Assembly (NCBI RefSeq): GCF_016786355.1
Contig: NZ_JADWYX010000017.1
Coordinates: 1 to 64,000, forward strand
Direction: 5' to 3'
Origin: Frankia sp. AgB1.9
GTDB lineage: Bacteria; Actinomycetota; Actinomycetes; Frankiales; Frankiaceae
Length of the DNA stretch: 64,000 nucleotides
Shown: piece after piece, positions 24,853-33,972 of the stretch
Layout of the letters: the number at the start of each line of letters is the position of its first letter
Numbering within the stretch: position 1 is the first letter of the stretch
Program-made: the position numbers and the translations under genes
The notes under the pieces: model-generated
Seen by the model: only the letters and a program-made list of their open reading frames with translations
The model's database searches: none
Told to the model about the DNA's origin: nothing

Positions 24853-26328
24853 CTAGGGAACGAGCGTTTCGCCATGGACGGTCACGGCGCGACCAACCCA
24901 TTCCTCGGTGGTCATCGCGGTTACCACGTCCGACGCGGTGCTGGAGGCCACGGAGCGGGTCCCGCCGGCAAGGGTGACGACGGCGCACGCCCGTACCGGC
25001 CGCCCCTTCTCGCAGACCACGGTGAAGCCGGCCACCCGACCGGTGCCCGCACGGACGTCCTCGACGAGCGCGAGCGGCGTCTGGGCGGCTCGGACCTCGG
25101 CGGAGACGTCCTCGGCGCGGAAGCCGCCCGGCGGCGGGGCGGTGCTCCACAGCAGGCCGCCCTGCTTGGTGACCATGCCCGAGACACAGGTGACCAGCCC
25201 GTGGGCGCCCGGCTCGGCGGCCCGCAGCAGTTCGGCCATCTTCACCGTCGACTGGAAGGCGTAGTTGTTCAGCGGCCCGCCGGCGAAGGTCATGCCACCG
25301 GTGACGGTGAGGTCGGCCCGGCCGGCGAGGCCGAGCTCGCGCAGCTGCAGGCGGACCGCGGCCGGGAAACAGCTGTAGAGGTCGACGAGGTCGGCGTCGG
25401 CCGGCGCGACCCCGGTGACCTCCGTGAGCCGGCGGCCGACGGCGGCGAACCCGGGCGAGCGGGCCAGGTCGGGCCGCGCCGAGACCGGCGTCATGACGTT
25501 GGACTCGGCGGCCGCCACCGGGAAGACCCACCGGTCACGCGGCACCCCGAGCCGCAGGGCGGTCCGCGCCGAGCACAGCAGCAACGCCGCTCCCTGGTCG
25601 ACCCCGGCCCGGGAGCAGTGCGAACGGGTGTAGGGCCAGGACATCATCGGGTTGCGTTCCGAAGCGGCGAGATCCGCCGGGGTGACCGGATTGCGCGCCC
25701 AGGCGTCCTCGTTGCCGGCGGCGACCCGGGAGAAGCCGGCCCACAGCTCGGCGACCTCGGCGGCGTGCGCGGCGAGGCCGAGGCCGCCCGCCGCCCGCAG
25801 CGCTGACTCCAGCACCGCGTACTGCCAGACCGGCAGGTACAGGCCGCGCCGCACCTCCAGCCGGTGCAGGATGTCGTCGCTCGGGACCAGGACCTCGTCT
25901 GGGCCGGCGTTGTCAGGACCAGGGTCGCCCCCCTCACCCCGACCCTCGACACCGAGCCGGCCCGCGGTCAGCCGGACCCCGCCGGCGCTGTGCGCCGCCT
26001 CGGCCCCGAGCACCAGCACGACCTCGGCCCGGCCGGCCGCGACATCCAGACAGCCCCGCGTCACGAGGGTCTGCTGCAGCACGCCGAGCTCGGCGACGAC
26101 GGAATGGACCTTCGCCGCGCCGAACCGCGTGGCGATCTGACGGCCCGGGTTCGGGTCGTTCCAGGAGCCACGGGCGACGTACACCCGGTCGACGTGACCG
26201 AGCAGGCCCGGCACGCCCGCGTCGAGTGCCGCGGCCTCCGCGGCGGCCGCCATCAGTTCGATCGCGTCGGGCAGCCGGGCCGCGGCGGCGGCACCGACGA
26301 GAACGGGCGTGTCCGGCGGGACGCTCAC
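24853..26328 (-). CDS. Thiolase-like acetyl-CoA acetyltransferase
   Basis: This is a 491-residue thiolase-fold protein of the type found in actinobacterial acyl-CoA and sterol side-chain clusters. It shows the N-terminal thiolase region (VLGAEAAHSAGGVRLT), VDLYSCFPAAVRLQL, and TVTGGMTFAGGPLNNYAFQS near the active-site loop. It lacks the standard Cys-His-Cys arrangement of classical thiolases, as is common in this subgroup, so it may cleave branched or unusual substrates, or work with a DUF35 partner. Its start overlaps the stop of the acyl-CoA ligase gene (ATGA), so it is last in the leftward acyl-CoA operon. Confidence 0.82.
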   Translation of the reverse strand: MSVPPDTPVLVGAAAAARLPDAIELMAAAAEAAALDAGVPGLLGHVDRVYVARGSWNDPNPGRQIATRFGAAKVHSVVAELGVLQQTLVTRGCLDVAAGRAEVVLVLGAEAAHSAGGVRLTAGRLGVEGRGEGGDPGPDNAGPDEVLVPSDDILHRLEVRRGLYLPVWQYAVLESALRAAGGLGLAAHAAEVAELWAGFSRVAAGNEDAWARNPVTPADLAASERNPMMSWPYTRSHCSRAGVDQGAALLLCSARTALRLGVPRDRWVFPVAAAESNVMTPVSARPDLARSPGFAAVGRRLTEVTGVAPADADLVDLYSCFPAAVRLQLRELGLAGRADLTVTGGMTFAGGPLNNYAFQSTVKMAELLRAAEPGAHGLVTCVSGMVTKQGGLLWSTAPPPGGFRAEDVSAEVRAAQTPLALVEDVRAGTGRVAGFTVVCEKGRPVRACAVVTLAGGTRSVASSTASDVVTAMTTEEWVGRAVTVHGETLVP

Positions 26329-27944
26329 GCGACCGGAGGCGCCGAAGCGGCGGTCTGTTTGGCCCAGGCGAGGTCGGCCTTCCCGGACGGCGTGCGCCGG
26401 ACGGCGTCGACCAGCCGCAGGACCCGCGGCACCTTGTAACCGGCGACGTGGGCGCGGCAGTGGGTCTGCAGCTCGGCGAGCGTGGGCGTCCTGCCCGGCC
26501 GCGGCGCGACGACCGCGGCCACGGTCTCACCCCAGCGCTCGTGCGGCACACCGACGACAATCACGTCGTACACGTCCGGATGGCTCTTGAGCGCACTCTC
26601 GACCTCCTCGGGGAAAATCTTCTCCCCACCAGAGTTGATTGTGGCCGAGCCCCGGCCGAGCAACGTGATGCCGCCGTCGGCCTCCAGGCGGGCGAAGTCG
26701 CCGGGAACCGAGTAGCGCCGCCCGTCCGGGCCGACGCGGAACACCTGGGCGGACCGCACCGGGTCGCCCAGGTAGCCGATCGGGATGTTGCCCCGGCGGG
26801 CCAGCCGACCGATCTCGCCGACCGGCAGCGGCCGGAGGTTCTCGTCGACGACCAGCGCGTCGTCGATCGCCTTCACCCGGACGCCCTTCTCGGCGGCCAC
26901 CTGGCCCTTCGCCGCGATGCTCACCCCGTGCGAGCCGGCCTCCGAGGCGCCGACCCCGTCCGTGATGATCACCCCGAGGCGTTCCATGAACGCCTCCTTG
27001 AGCACCGGCGAGAACAGCGCGGCACTCGACGACAGCGCGTACAGCGACGACAGGTCCAGCCCGGCGCGCTGGACGTCGTCCAGGGTGTCCAGCAGCGGCC
27101 GGGCCATCGCGTCCCCGGTGATCATGACCATGTTGACGCGCTCCGCCTCGACCAGCCGCCAGACCTCCACCGGGTCGAACGCGTCGACGAGGACCGTGCG
27201 CTGGCCCTTGCTCAGCCCGGTGTTCAGGCACCACTGGGTCGCTCCGTGCATGAGCGGCGCGATCGGCAGCGAGGTCAGGACCCCGGAGGCGCCCTTCTCG
27301 GTCAGCTCCCCCGGCTCGCGCGCCCGCTCCCCCGTCATCAGGTCGATACCGCCGCCGAGCGCGAAGATGACGTCCTCCTGCCGCCACAGCACGCCCTTGG
27401 GCAGCCCGGTCGTCCCGCCGGTGTAGAGCAGGTAGTGGTCGTCGCCGGAGCGGGGCTCGAAGTCCCGGTCGGGCCGGGACGCCGCGAGGGCGTCCTCGTA
27501 GCGGACCGCGCCGAGCGCCTCGGCGTCGGCCGCGGCGGGGTCGGTGCCGTCCTCCACGACGACGAGGTGGCGCAGGCTGGCGACCTTCGGCGCGACCTCG
27601 GCGACCCGGTCGGTGAACTGGCGCTGGAAGACCAGGGCGACAGGCGAGGCGTTGTCGAGCAGGTAGGCGAGCTCCTCGGCGACGTACCGGAAGTTCACGT
27701 TCACGCAGACCGCGCGGATCTTGTAGATCGCGACCATCGCCTCGACCCACTCGGCGACGTTGTAGGCGTAGATGGCGACATGCGCGCCGGGCGTCACCCC
27801 GGCGCCGCGTAAGTGGTGCGCCATCCGGTTCGCGCGTTCCTCCAGCTGGGGAAACGTGCGCCGGGCCGGGCCGGCGACGAGGGCGTCCCGGTCGGGAAAA
27901 CGGTCGGCCGCGTGCTCGAAGAGGTCGGCGAGGTTGAATTCCAT
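26325..27944 (-). CDS. Acyl-CoA synthetase (ANL superfamily)
   Basis: This is a 539-residue AMP-forming acyl-CoA ligase. The P-loop-like motif YTGGTTGLPKG is near residue 175. Downstream are SSSAALFSPVLKEAF, the PGDFARLEADGGITLLGRGS hinge region and the C-terminal catalytic Lys in RTPSGKADLAWAK. It activates a fatty or steroid-derived acid with ATP and CoA, feeding the neighbouring dehydrogenase, hydratase and thiolase. The ATG at 27944 gives the conserved MEFNLADLFEHAADRFPDRD start; the frame continues upstream only as overlap. It is co-transcribed with the thiolase (4-nt overlap) and lies 23 nt after the hydratase gene. Confidence 0.92.
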   Translation of the reverse strand: MEFNLADLFEHAADRFPDRDALVAGPARRTFPQLEERANRMAHHLRGAGVTPGAHVAIYAYNVAEWVEAMVAIYKIRAVCVNVNFRYVAEELAYLLDNASPVALVFQRQFTDRVAEVAPKVASLRHLVVVEDGTDPAAADAEALGAVRYEDALAASRPDRDFEPRSGDDHYLLYTGGTTGLPKGVLWRQEDVIFALGGGIDLMTGERAREPGELTEKGASGVLTSLPIAPLMHGATQWCLNTGLSKGQRTVLVDAFDPVEVWRLVEAERVNMVMITGDAMARPLLDTLDDVQRAGLDLSSLYALSSSAALFSPVLKEAFMERLGVIITDGVGASEAGSHGVSIAAKGQVAAEKGVRVKAIDDALVVDENLRPLPVGEIGRLARRGNIPIGYLGDPVRSAQVFRVGPDGRRYSVPGDFARLEADGGITLLGRGSATINSGGEKIFPEEVESALKSHPDVYDVIVVGVPHERWGETVAAVVAPRPGRTPTLAELQTHCRAHVAGYKVPRVLRLVDAVRRTPSGKADLAWAKQTAASAPPVA

Positions 27945-27967
27945 GGCTGCGCCTTCTCCGTCGTCGG

Positions 27968-28780
27968 TCAGCGTCCGGTGAAGCGGGGTATCTGCTTTTC
28001 GGCGAAGGCGCGCGGGCCGATCTTCGCGTCGTCCGAGAGGTAGACCCGCATGCCGATCTCGGACTCGATCCGGAAGGCCTCGTCCTCCGGCAGCGACTCG
28101 GTCTCGCGCAGGGTCCGCAGCACGGCCTGCACCGCGACCGGGCCGTTCGAGGCGATCACGTCGGCGATTTCCCGCGCCCTTGCGAGGGCGGTGCCGTCGG
28201 GGACCACGTAGTTGACCAGGCCGATCTCCTTGGCCTCGGCGGCGCCGAGGTGCCGGCCCGTCAGCAGCAGGTCGGCGGCGACCGCGTAGGGAACCTGGCG
28301 CCGCAGCTTCACCGCGGACCCGCCCAGCGGGAACAGCCCCCAGCGCACCTCGGAGACGCCGAACCGGGCCGACTCCCCCGCCACCCGGATATCGGTTCCC
28401 TGCAGAATCTCGGTGCCGCCCGCGATCGCCGGCCCCTCGACCGCCGCGATCAGCGGTTTGGTCAGCGTGAAGCCCTTCAGGACCCATTTCATGACGGACA
28501 TGTCCATCGCGAGCCTGGTCCCGTCACCGCCGCCGGTAAATGCCTCACCGGGCGGCCGTCGCGACATCTGTTTCAGGTCGGCGCCGGCGCAGAAGGCGCC
28601 CCCGGCTCCCGTCAGGATCGCCACCCGGATCTCCGGGTCGGCGTTGACCTCGTCCCACGCCTTCTCCAGAATGCCGATCATCTCGGGAGTGACGGCATTG
28701 CGGACGTGCGGCCGGTTGAGCGTGACGGTCAGGACGTGCCCGTCCCGCTCGACGAGGGCAGGCGGCTGGGACTCGGTCAC
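27968..28780 (-). CDS. Enoyl-CoA hydratase/isomerase (crotonase)
   Basis: This is a 270-residue crotonase-fold protein starting at GTG 28780 ([20 protein letters not shown]). The oxyanion-hole motifs are present: [17 protein letters not shown] and [20 protein letters not shown]. An acidic residue in the second active-site loop ([17 protein letters not shown]) is in the position of the catalytic Glu. It would hydrate a 2-enoyl-CoA in the same pathway as the adjacent ligase and dehydrogenase. Between it and the upstream acyl-CoA dehydrogenase gene is a 68-nt gap holding a short tandem run coding for repeated Ser-Gly in another frame, with no separate gene. Confidence 0.9.
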   Translation of the reverse strand: MTESQPPALVERDGHVLTVTLNRPHVRNAVTPEMIGILEKAWDEVNADPEIRVAILTGAGGAFCAGADLKQMSRRPPGEAFTGGGDGTRLAMDMSVMKWVLKGFTLTKPLIAAVEGPAIAGGTEILQGTDIRVAGESARFGVSEVRWGLFPLGGSAVKLRRQVPYAVAADLLLTGRHLGAAEAKEIGLVNYVVPDGTALARAREIADVIASNGPVAVQAVLRTLRETESLPEDEAFRIESEIGMRVYLSDDAKIGPRAFAEKQIPRFTGR

Positions 28781-28848
28781 GAGCACTCCTGTCGACGAGT
28801 CGTCGGAACCCGAGCCGGAACCCGAGCCGGAACCCGAGGGCGGGGCCG

Positions 28849-30060
28849 TCACCGCGGCGGCCGGGGCAGGCCGAGTCCAAGCATCGCGATCATGTCGCGC
28901 TGGATCTCGTTCGTGCCGCCACCGAAGGTGAGCATCAGGATCTGCCGGTAGGCCCGCTCCAGCCGGCCGGCGAGCACCGCGCCCGGCGAGTCCCGGCCTT
29001 CGCCGGGGCCGGGTCGGGTCAGGTAGGCGTCGTCGTCCAGGCACTCCATCAGCAGCCGGTAGGCCTCGACGGCGAACTCGGTGCCGAAGATCTTCGTCGC
29101 GCTGGCCTGGGCCGGGCCGAGCCGCGCGCCGTGGTCGACGCCCCAGGCGATCTTCCAGTTGATCAGCTTGAGGAACTCGACCTTGGCGTGCACGGTCCCG
29201 AGGTTGGCCCGCACCAGCGGCCGATCGATGATCCGGCCGCCCTCCGGGGCCGGCGTCTCCTGCGCCCACCGGCGGGTCCACAGCAGCAGCTGCTGGATGC
29301 CGGCCGCCGAGCACAGCGCGACCCGCTCGTGGTTGAGCTGGCCAGTGATCAGCTTCCAGCCGCCGTTGACCTCGCCGACCAGCGCCTCGGCCGGGACGTG
29401 GACGTCGGTGTAGAAGGTCTGGCTGGTGATCCCGCCGGAGATCGTCGGGACCGGCGTCCAGGAGAAGCCCGGCGCGTCGGTCGGCACGCAGAACACCGAC
29501 AGCCCGCGGTGGCGGGCCTGAGACTGGTCGGTGCGGACAGCGAGCCAGACGTAGTCGGCGACCTGGATGACCGAGGTCCACATCTTCTGACCGTTGATCA
29601 CCCAGCCGTCGCCGTCCCGGTCGGCCCTGGTCCGCAGGCTCGCCAGGTCGGTCCCGGCGCCGGGCTCGGAGTAGCCGATCGAGAAGTGCAGCTCGCCGGC
29701 GAGGATCTTCGGCAGGAAGAAGTCCTTCTGGTCCTGGGTGCCGTACTCCATGATCGTCGGCCCGACGCTGTTCATCGTCAGCAACGGGATCGGAACGCCC
29801 GCGAGCGTCGCCTCGTCGCCGAAGACCAGCTGTTCGAGCATGGTCCGGCTCTGGCCGCCGTACTCGGCCGGCCAGCCGATCCCCAGCCAGCCGTCCTTGC
29901 CCATCTGGCGGATCACCCGGCAGTAGGCGCCGTCCTTGCCCAGCAGCGTCGACTCGCCGGTGGCGAGCTCGGCGCCGAGCTCCGGCGTGACCAGCTGGGC
30001 GAAGTAGTCCCGCAGCTCCTGGCGCAGCTGCTCCTGCTCCTGGCTGTAGGCGACGCGCAT
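28849..30060 (-). CDS. Acyl-CoA dehydrogenase, large subunit type
   Basis: This is a 403-residue FAD-dependent acyl-CoA dehydrogenase. The N-terminal helical domain ([20 protein letters not shown]) precedes the signature [18 protein letters not shown], the FAD-binding [17 protein letters not shown] and the C-terminal [20 protein letters not shown]. It removes hydrogen from an acyl-CoA to form the 2-enoyl-CoA. A divergent second acyl-CoA dehydrogenase lies 169 bp away; in steroid side-chain pathways such pairs form heterotetramers (as ChsE-type enzymes), which is a plausible arrangement here. Start 30060 is chosen because upstream sequence is the divergent promoter with the palindromes at 30164-30191. 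Confidence 0.93.
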   Translation of the reverse strand: MRVAYSQEQEQLRQELRDYFAQLVTPELGAELATGESTLLGKDGAYCRVIRQMGKDGWLGIGWPAEYGGQSRTMLEQLVFGDEATLAGVPIPLLTMNSVGPTIMEYGTQDQKDFFLPKILAGELHFSIGYSEPGAGTDLASLRTRADRDGDGWVINGQKMWTSVIQVADYVWLAVRTDQSQARHRGLSVFCVPTDAPGFSWTPVPTISGGITSQTFYTDVHVPAEALVGEVNGGWKLITGQLNHERVALCSAAGIQQLLLWTRRWAQETPAPEGGRIIDRPLVRANLGTVHAKVEFLKLINWKIAWGVDHGARLGPAQASATKIFGTEFAVEAYRLLMECLDDDAYLTRPGPGEGRDSPGAVLAGRLERAYRQILMLTFGGGTNEIQRDMIAMLGLGLPRPPR

Positions 30061-30163
30061 GGGCTCTCCCGTCGGCCGGCCCGGTCCCGTCGGCGGGTGG
30101 CGCCGCGACGCGGTCGACGCGGCGGAAACCACCTGATGGGCCGTCAGATTGTGCTGCCCGATG

Positions 30164-30191
30164 CTAGCGCGTGCGCTAGAACAAGTTCTAG
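30164..30191. promoter_or_regulatory. Two overlapping palindromes, one of KstR type
   Basis: CTAGCGCGTGCGCTAG (30164-30179) and CTAGAACAAGTTCTAG (30176-30191) are each perfect apart from a 2-nt centre and share the CTAG between them. The inner TAGAACAAGTTCTA fits the published KstR consensus TnnAACnnGTTnnA. The pair sits in the divergent promoter between two acyl-CoA dehydrogenase genes, so a TetR-type regulator responding to acyl-CoA probably controls both operons. Confidence 0.75.
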
Positions 30192-30229
30192 CTTTGCAGT
30201 GCACCGCTGTCGACCGAGGAGCGTCCGCC

Positions 30230-31402
30230 ATGGATTTCGCATACACCGAGGAACAGCGGGAACTGGCCGCCCTGGCGGGCCAGATCCTCGACCGGATGGT
30301 CACCCCCGAGCGGCTCACCGCGATCGAGGCCGACGTGCTCGCCGGCCACGGAGACGGCTTCGACCGGGAGCTGTGGGCCGAGCTCGCGAAGGCGAACCTG
30401 CTCGGCGTGGGCGTGCCGGAGGAGTTCGGCGGCCTCGGCTACGGCGTGTTCGAGGAGTGCCTCGTGCTGGAGGCGGCGGGCCGGGTGCTCGCGCCGGTGC
30501 CGCTGTGGGCGTCGGCGACGGCCGCCGCCGGCGCGATCGCCGCCCACGGCACGCCCGCGCAGCGCCAGACCTGGCTGCCGGCCATCGTCAGCGGCGAGAA
30601 GACCGTCACCGTCGCGCTCGCCGAACCGCGCGGCTCCGACGCGGCCACCCCCGCCACGACGGCCACCGGGACGCCCACGGGCTGGCGGCTGGACGGCGTG
30701 AAGACCGCGGTGCCGTTCGCGACCGTCGCCGACGCGTTCCTCGTCCCGGCCCGGACCGAGCACGGTGTCGCGGTTTTCCTGGTCGACCCGGCCGCCGCAG
30801 GGGTGAGCGTCGAGCGTCAGCTCACCACGGCGCGCGAGGTCGTCGGGCTGCTCACGCTCGACGGCGTTCTCGTCGACGAGGGCGCGCTGCTCGGCGGGCC
30901 CGGCGGCGCCACCGGCTCGGAGGTCGCCGCCGGCTCGGAGGTCGCCGTCGCGCTGCGCGACCGGGCGACGATCGGGCTGTGCGCGCTCCAGCTCGGCGTC
31001 ACGGACCGGGCGATGCGCGCGGCCGCCGACTACACCACCAACCGGGTCCAGTTCGGCCGCCCGATCGGATCGTTCCAGGCCGTCGGCCACCGGCTGGCCG
31101 ACTGCTTCATCGACGTCGAGGCGATCCGGCTGACCCTGTGGCAGGCGGCCTGGCGGTTCGCCGAAGGGCAGGACGCGACGGAGGCCGTCGCCACCGCCAA
31201 GTTCTGGGCCGCCGACGGAGGCCACCGGGTCGCCAGCGCCGTCGTCCACGTCCACGGCGGCATGGGCATCGCCGAGGAGTACTTCGTCCACCGCTACTTC
31301 CTGCACGCCAAGCGGCTCGAGTTCACCCTCGGCAACGCCGCCGAACAGGCCCGCCGCCTCGGCACCCTCCTCGCCGACACCCTGGCCCCGGCCCACGCCT
31401 GA
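30230..31402 (+). CDS. Acyl-CoA dehydrogenase, partner type
   Basis: This is a 390-residue acyl-CoA dehydrogenase family protein, divergent from the one at 28849-30060. The N-terminal helices are typical (MDFAYTEEQRELAALAGQIL) and the C-terminal four-helix domain contains RVQFGRPIGSFQAVGHRLAD and VHVHGGMGIAEEYFVHRYFL. The middle is less conserved: where the partner has SEPGAGTD it has LAEPRGSDAATPATTA. That pattern is seen in the second subunit of heteromeric steroid acyl-CoA dehydrogenases, where only half of the FAD sites are complete. GAGGAG precedes the ATG. The longer frame from 30149 runs through the operators and is not used. Confidence 0.9.
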   Translation: MDFAYTEEQRELAALAGQILDRMVTPERLTAIEADVLAGHGDGFDRELWAELAKANLLGVGVPEEFGGLGYGVFEECLVLEAAGRVLAPVPLWASATAAAGAIAAHGTPAQRQTWLPAIVSGEKTVTVALAEPRGSDAATPATTATGTPTGWRLDGVKTAVPFATVADAFLVPARTEHGVAVFLVDPAAAGVSVERQLTTAREVVGLLTLDGVLVDEGALLGGPGGATGSEVAAGSEVAVALRDRATIGLCALQLGVTDRAMRAAADYTTNRVQFGRPIGSFQAVGHRLADCFIDVEAIRLTLWQAAWRFAEGQDATEAVATAKFWAADGGHRVASAVVHVHGGMGIAEEYFVHRYFLHAKRLEFTLGNAAEQARRLGTLLADTLAPAHA

Positions 31403-31608
31403 ACGGAACCCACGCCGCCCGCCGGCTGCCCTGGCAGGCCGTCCATTCCCGGTTTTCGTGCTCCCGGTGAACAAAACGTGACCCGGAGCGGGAAGGCACG
31501 GATGACAATGGGCCAGACGGCCGTTCGTTCTCGCCAGAGAGGCGGAAGACGTGCGCGACTGTACGGGGGCGAGCAGAAGAAAGCCGACGTCTCGCGAGTG
31601 CGGCCCAA

Positions 31609-33897
31609 ATGTTCGTGGCCGCGGCGTCTTCACCCGGCCGGCCCCGGAGCCGGCCGGGAGGTCGGGCATTCGCGACCTCGACCACCGGCTCGGCGCATGA
31701 CGTGGGGCACCTGCTGCTGCACAGTGCCGAGGTCCTGCCACTGGTCGGCCTCAGCGTCGCGGGTCTGCTGAACGGCGTCTTCCAGGCCCTCCTGTGGTTA
31801 CGCAGACGGGCCGTCACCAGGGGGGACCGGAGTCGGCTGGGCGAACGTGAGTACGCGCTGTGGCGGCGCCTCGCCCAGCAGTCCGGGCATCCCATCGGGA
31901 AGGAAAGCCTGACCGCGGCGATCCGACGGACGAGGCAGGATCTCGCGGCCGCCATGGTCGAGGGGCTGTCGAAGGAGATCCAGGCGAGGCTCGACCGGCC
32001 CGCGTCGGGTGCCGTCGGCTTCGCCTGCCGTGAACTGCTGGAGTCGCCGGATCTCCTGCTGGAGACGGCGTTCGTCAGCCAGGACGCCGGCATCACGGTG
32101 CCGGCTCAAGGCCCCCTGCCGCCGACGGAGCCGTCCGGCCGCAAGGGCTTCCTGGTCGTCGGGCGGCCCGGAACGGGCAAGTCCGTGCTGTGCCGTGGCC
32201 TCGAGTCCGCCTGGCTCGCCGACGCCGACCCGACCAGGTGGCTGGTGACACTGGACGCGGTCGACTTCATCGCTGGCGCGTACCCATCGCCGTCGAGAGT
32301 AGGAGGGCGCGAGTGGCTGGTCGACATCCTGCAAAGAAGGGTCCTGGGCTCCTCGCTCTCGGTTTTCGAGCGACGCGTGCTGGATGATGCCCTCGACTCC
32401 ACCCTGACGCTGGTCATCGACGGCCTCGACGAGATCGTCGGCCTGCTGGGCGCCGCGGACACCGACCGTTTCCTCGCCTCCTGGACCTTCTCCAAGGCCG
32501 AGGTCGTGACGGTTCGCAGCTCCTACTACGAGTCGGTTCTGCGGGGCAGCACCAGCGTGGACCGGCGACTCCACACCGTTTTCTCCCGGGCTCCCGACGA
32601 GTCCTGGATTCTGCGGTACATAGACGTCCTGTCCAACCGGCTGCTCGGCCCGGCCGACGCCGCGGCCCACGCCCAGACCGTCAAGGAGCTCTGGACCCGC
32701 GAGCCTGCGATCCGAGCCCTCGCCAGCAACCCGTTGCTGCTCACCATGCTGGTCTGGACCCACGGCTACGAAGGCGCCGACGGGGCCATCGACAGGTCCA
32801 GCGTGTACCGCCAGTTCGTCCGGCAGAGCCTGGAGCGGGAGGTCAGGGCCGGGCGCAACGCGGTGCCGTCGGAAATCCTGATCTCCGTCCTGTGCGAGCT
32901 GGCGTGGCTGAGGTTCCGAGGCTCGGCCGGCCTGGCGGGCAGGGGCACGCTCCAGCTGGCCGCGGCCCTCGCCGGGGTGCCGGAGGCCGGGCGGCGCGAG
33001 GTGGTCGACGCGCTGGAGACCTGCCCCCTGCTGACCTTGCGGGCGCGGCCGGCGGCGCTGGACGGGGAATACGACGCGGGCTTTTACCACAAGTCGTTCG
33101 AAGAATATTTCGTCGCCCGCTGGGTCGAGGACTGGATCCAGGGGACGACCGAGCGCGGCAGCGACTTCTTCGAGCAGATCGACGGCCCCGAGGTCGCCTT
33201 CTTCGTCAAGGAGTCGGTCTACCGTCTGGCGCACAATCCACCGCTGCGGCGCTTCGCCGCCCAACGACTGAAGGGGCTGCTGGAGAAGGCGCTCGCCGAC
33301 CGCGGCCAGTCGACGGACGAGCGGTCTGCCCGGATCAGCAGCTTCGCCGCTGGGCGGATCGCCTACTACCTGGGCGCGATCGGGGATGAACCCAGCCGTG
33401 CCTGGCTCGAACGGCTGGTCTCCGAGCAGACCGACTTCTGGGTCCGTCGGTCCGGCGCGATCGGGCTGGCCTTCGGCGGCGCCCCGGCCTGCGTCAACGC
33501 GTTCATCGACGAGATGCGCGTCGGGATGGAGTCGGGGAACCTCGCGATGGCGCGCAAGAACATCGCGGTAGAGCTCGGTTTCTACGGCGACCAGGAGTTG
33601 GACCCGCTGGATCCCTCGGCCGACCGGGGCGGCGAGAGCTGCCGTCGCCTGGTGAGCCGGACGATCGCGGAACTGGGCATGGACGTCGAGGCCGCGAACT
33701 GGCGGATGATCCTGTTCGACCTCAACTACCTCGCCCGGCACCGAGAGGCCTCCGCCTCGTCGTTCGTGGCCGAGATCCGGCCGCATCGCGACGAACTCAT
33801 GCGAGCGCTGCGGACGCTACGGGCCGATCCGCGCAAGGCCTGCCATCCCGAGATCTCGGAGCTCGAAGAAAGCCTTCTCGCCATCGGAGTCGGCTAG
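31609..33897 (+). CDS. NACHT-type STAND NTPase with N-terminal membrane helix
   Basis: This is a 762-residue signal-transducing NTPase. A hydrophobic segment at about 44-62 (VLPLVGLSVAGLLNGVFQAL) precedes a short helical region. The NACHT domain has Walker A VVGRPGTGKSVLCRG near 183, the Walker B with paired acids LTLVIDGLDEIVG near 266, a sensor region TVRSSYYESVL, and the winged-helix ending FYHKSFEEYFVARW near 492. The final 260 residues are helical repeats of HEAT type (RRSGAIGLAFGG, then ARKNIAVELGFYG). NACHT proteins oligomerise on sensing a ligand, and several bacterial ones defend against phage. Here no effector domain other than the membrane helix is visible. It stands alone; the exact start is uncertain. 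Confidence 0.82.
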   Translation: MFVAAASSPGRPRSRPGGRAFATSTTGSAHDVGHLLLHSAEVLPLVGLSVAGLLNGVFQALLWLRRRAVTRGDRSRLGEREYALWRRLAQQSGHPIGKESLTAAIRRTRQDLAAAMVEGLSKEIQARLDRPASGAVGFACRELLESPDLLLETAFVSQDAGITVPAQGPLPPTEPSGRKGFLVVGRPGTGKSVLCRGLESAWLADADPTRWLVTLDAVDFIAGAYPSPSRVGGREWLVDILQRRVLGSSLSVFERRVLDDALDSTLTLVIDGLDEIVGLLGAADTDRFLASWTFSKAEVVTVRSSYYESVLRGSTSVDRRLHTVFSRAPDESWILRYIDVLSNRLLGPADAAAHAQTVKELWTREPAIRALASNPLLLTMLVWTHGYEGADGAIDRSSVYRQFVRQSLEREVRAGRNAVPSEILISVLCELAWLRFRGSAGLAGRGTLQLAAALAGVPEAGRREVVDALETCPLLTLRARPAALDGEYDAGFYHKSFEEYFVARWVEDWIQGTTERGSDFFEQIDGPEVAFFVKESVYRLAHNPPLRRFAAQRLKGLLEKALADRGQSTDERSARISSFAAGRIAYYLGAIGDEPSRAWLERLVSEQTDFWVRRSGAIGLAFGGAPACVNAFIDEMRVGMESGNLAMARKNIAVELGFYGDQELDPLDPSADRGGESCRRLVSRTIAELGMDVEAANWRMILFDLNYLARHREASASSFVAEIRPHRDELMRALRTLRADPRKACHPEISELEESLLAIGVG

Positions 33898-33972
33898 GGG
33901 CGTAGTCACGGCGTACGGCGATCGCCCCGGTGACGGACGTGTTTCGGTTACTTCGAGACGGGTCGGTGCCGG

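Noticed and set aside
26226-27812. Long open frame antisense to the acyl-CoA ligase gene
   Set aside because: It is an antisense shadow produced by high third-position GC; it has arginine/aspartate-rich translation without any domain, while the opposite strand has clear motifs.
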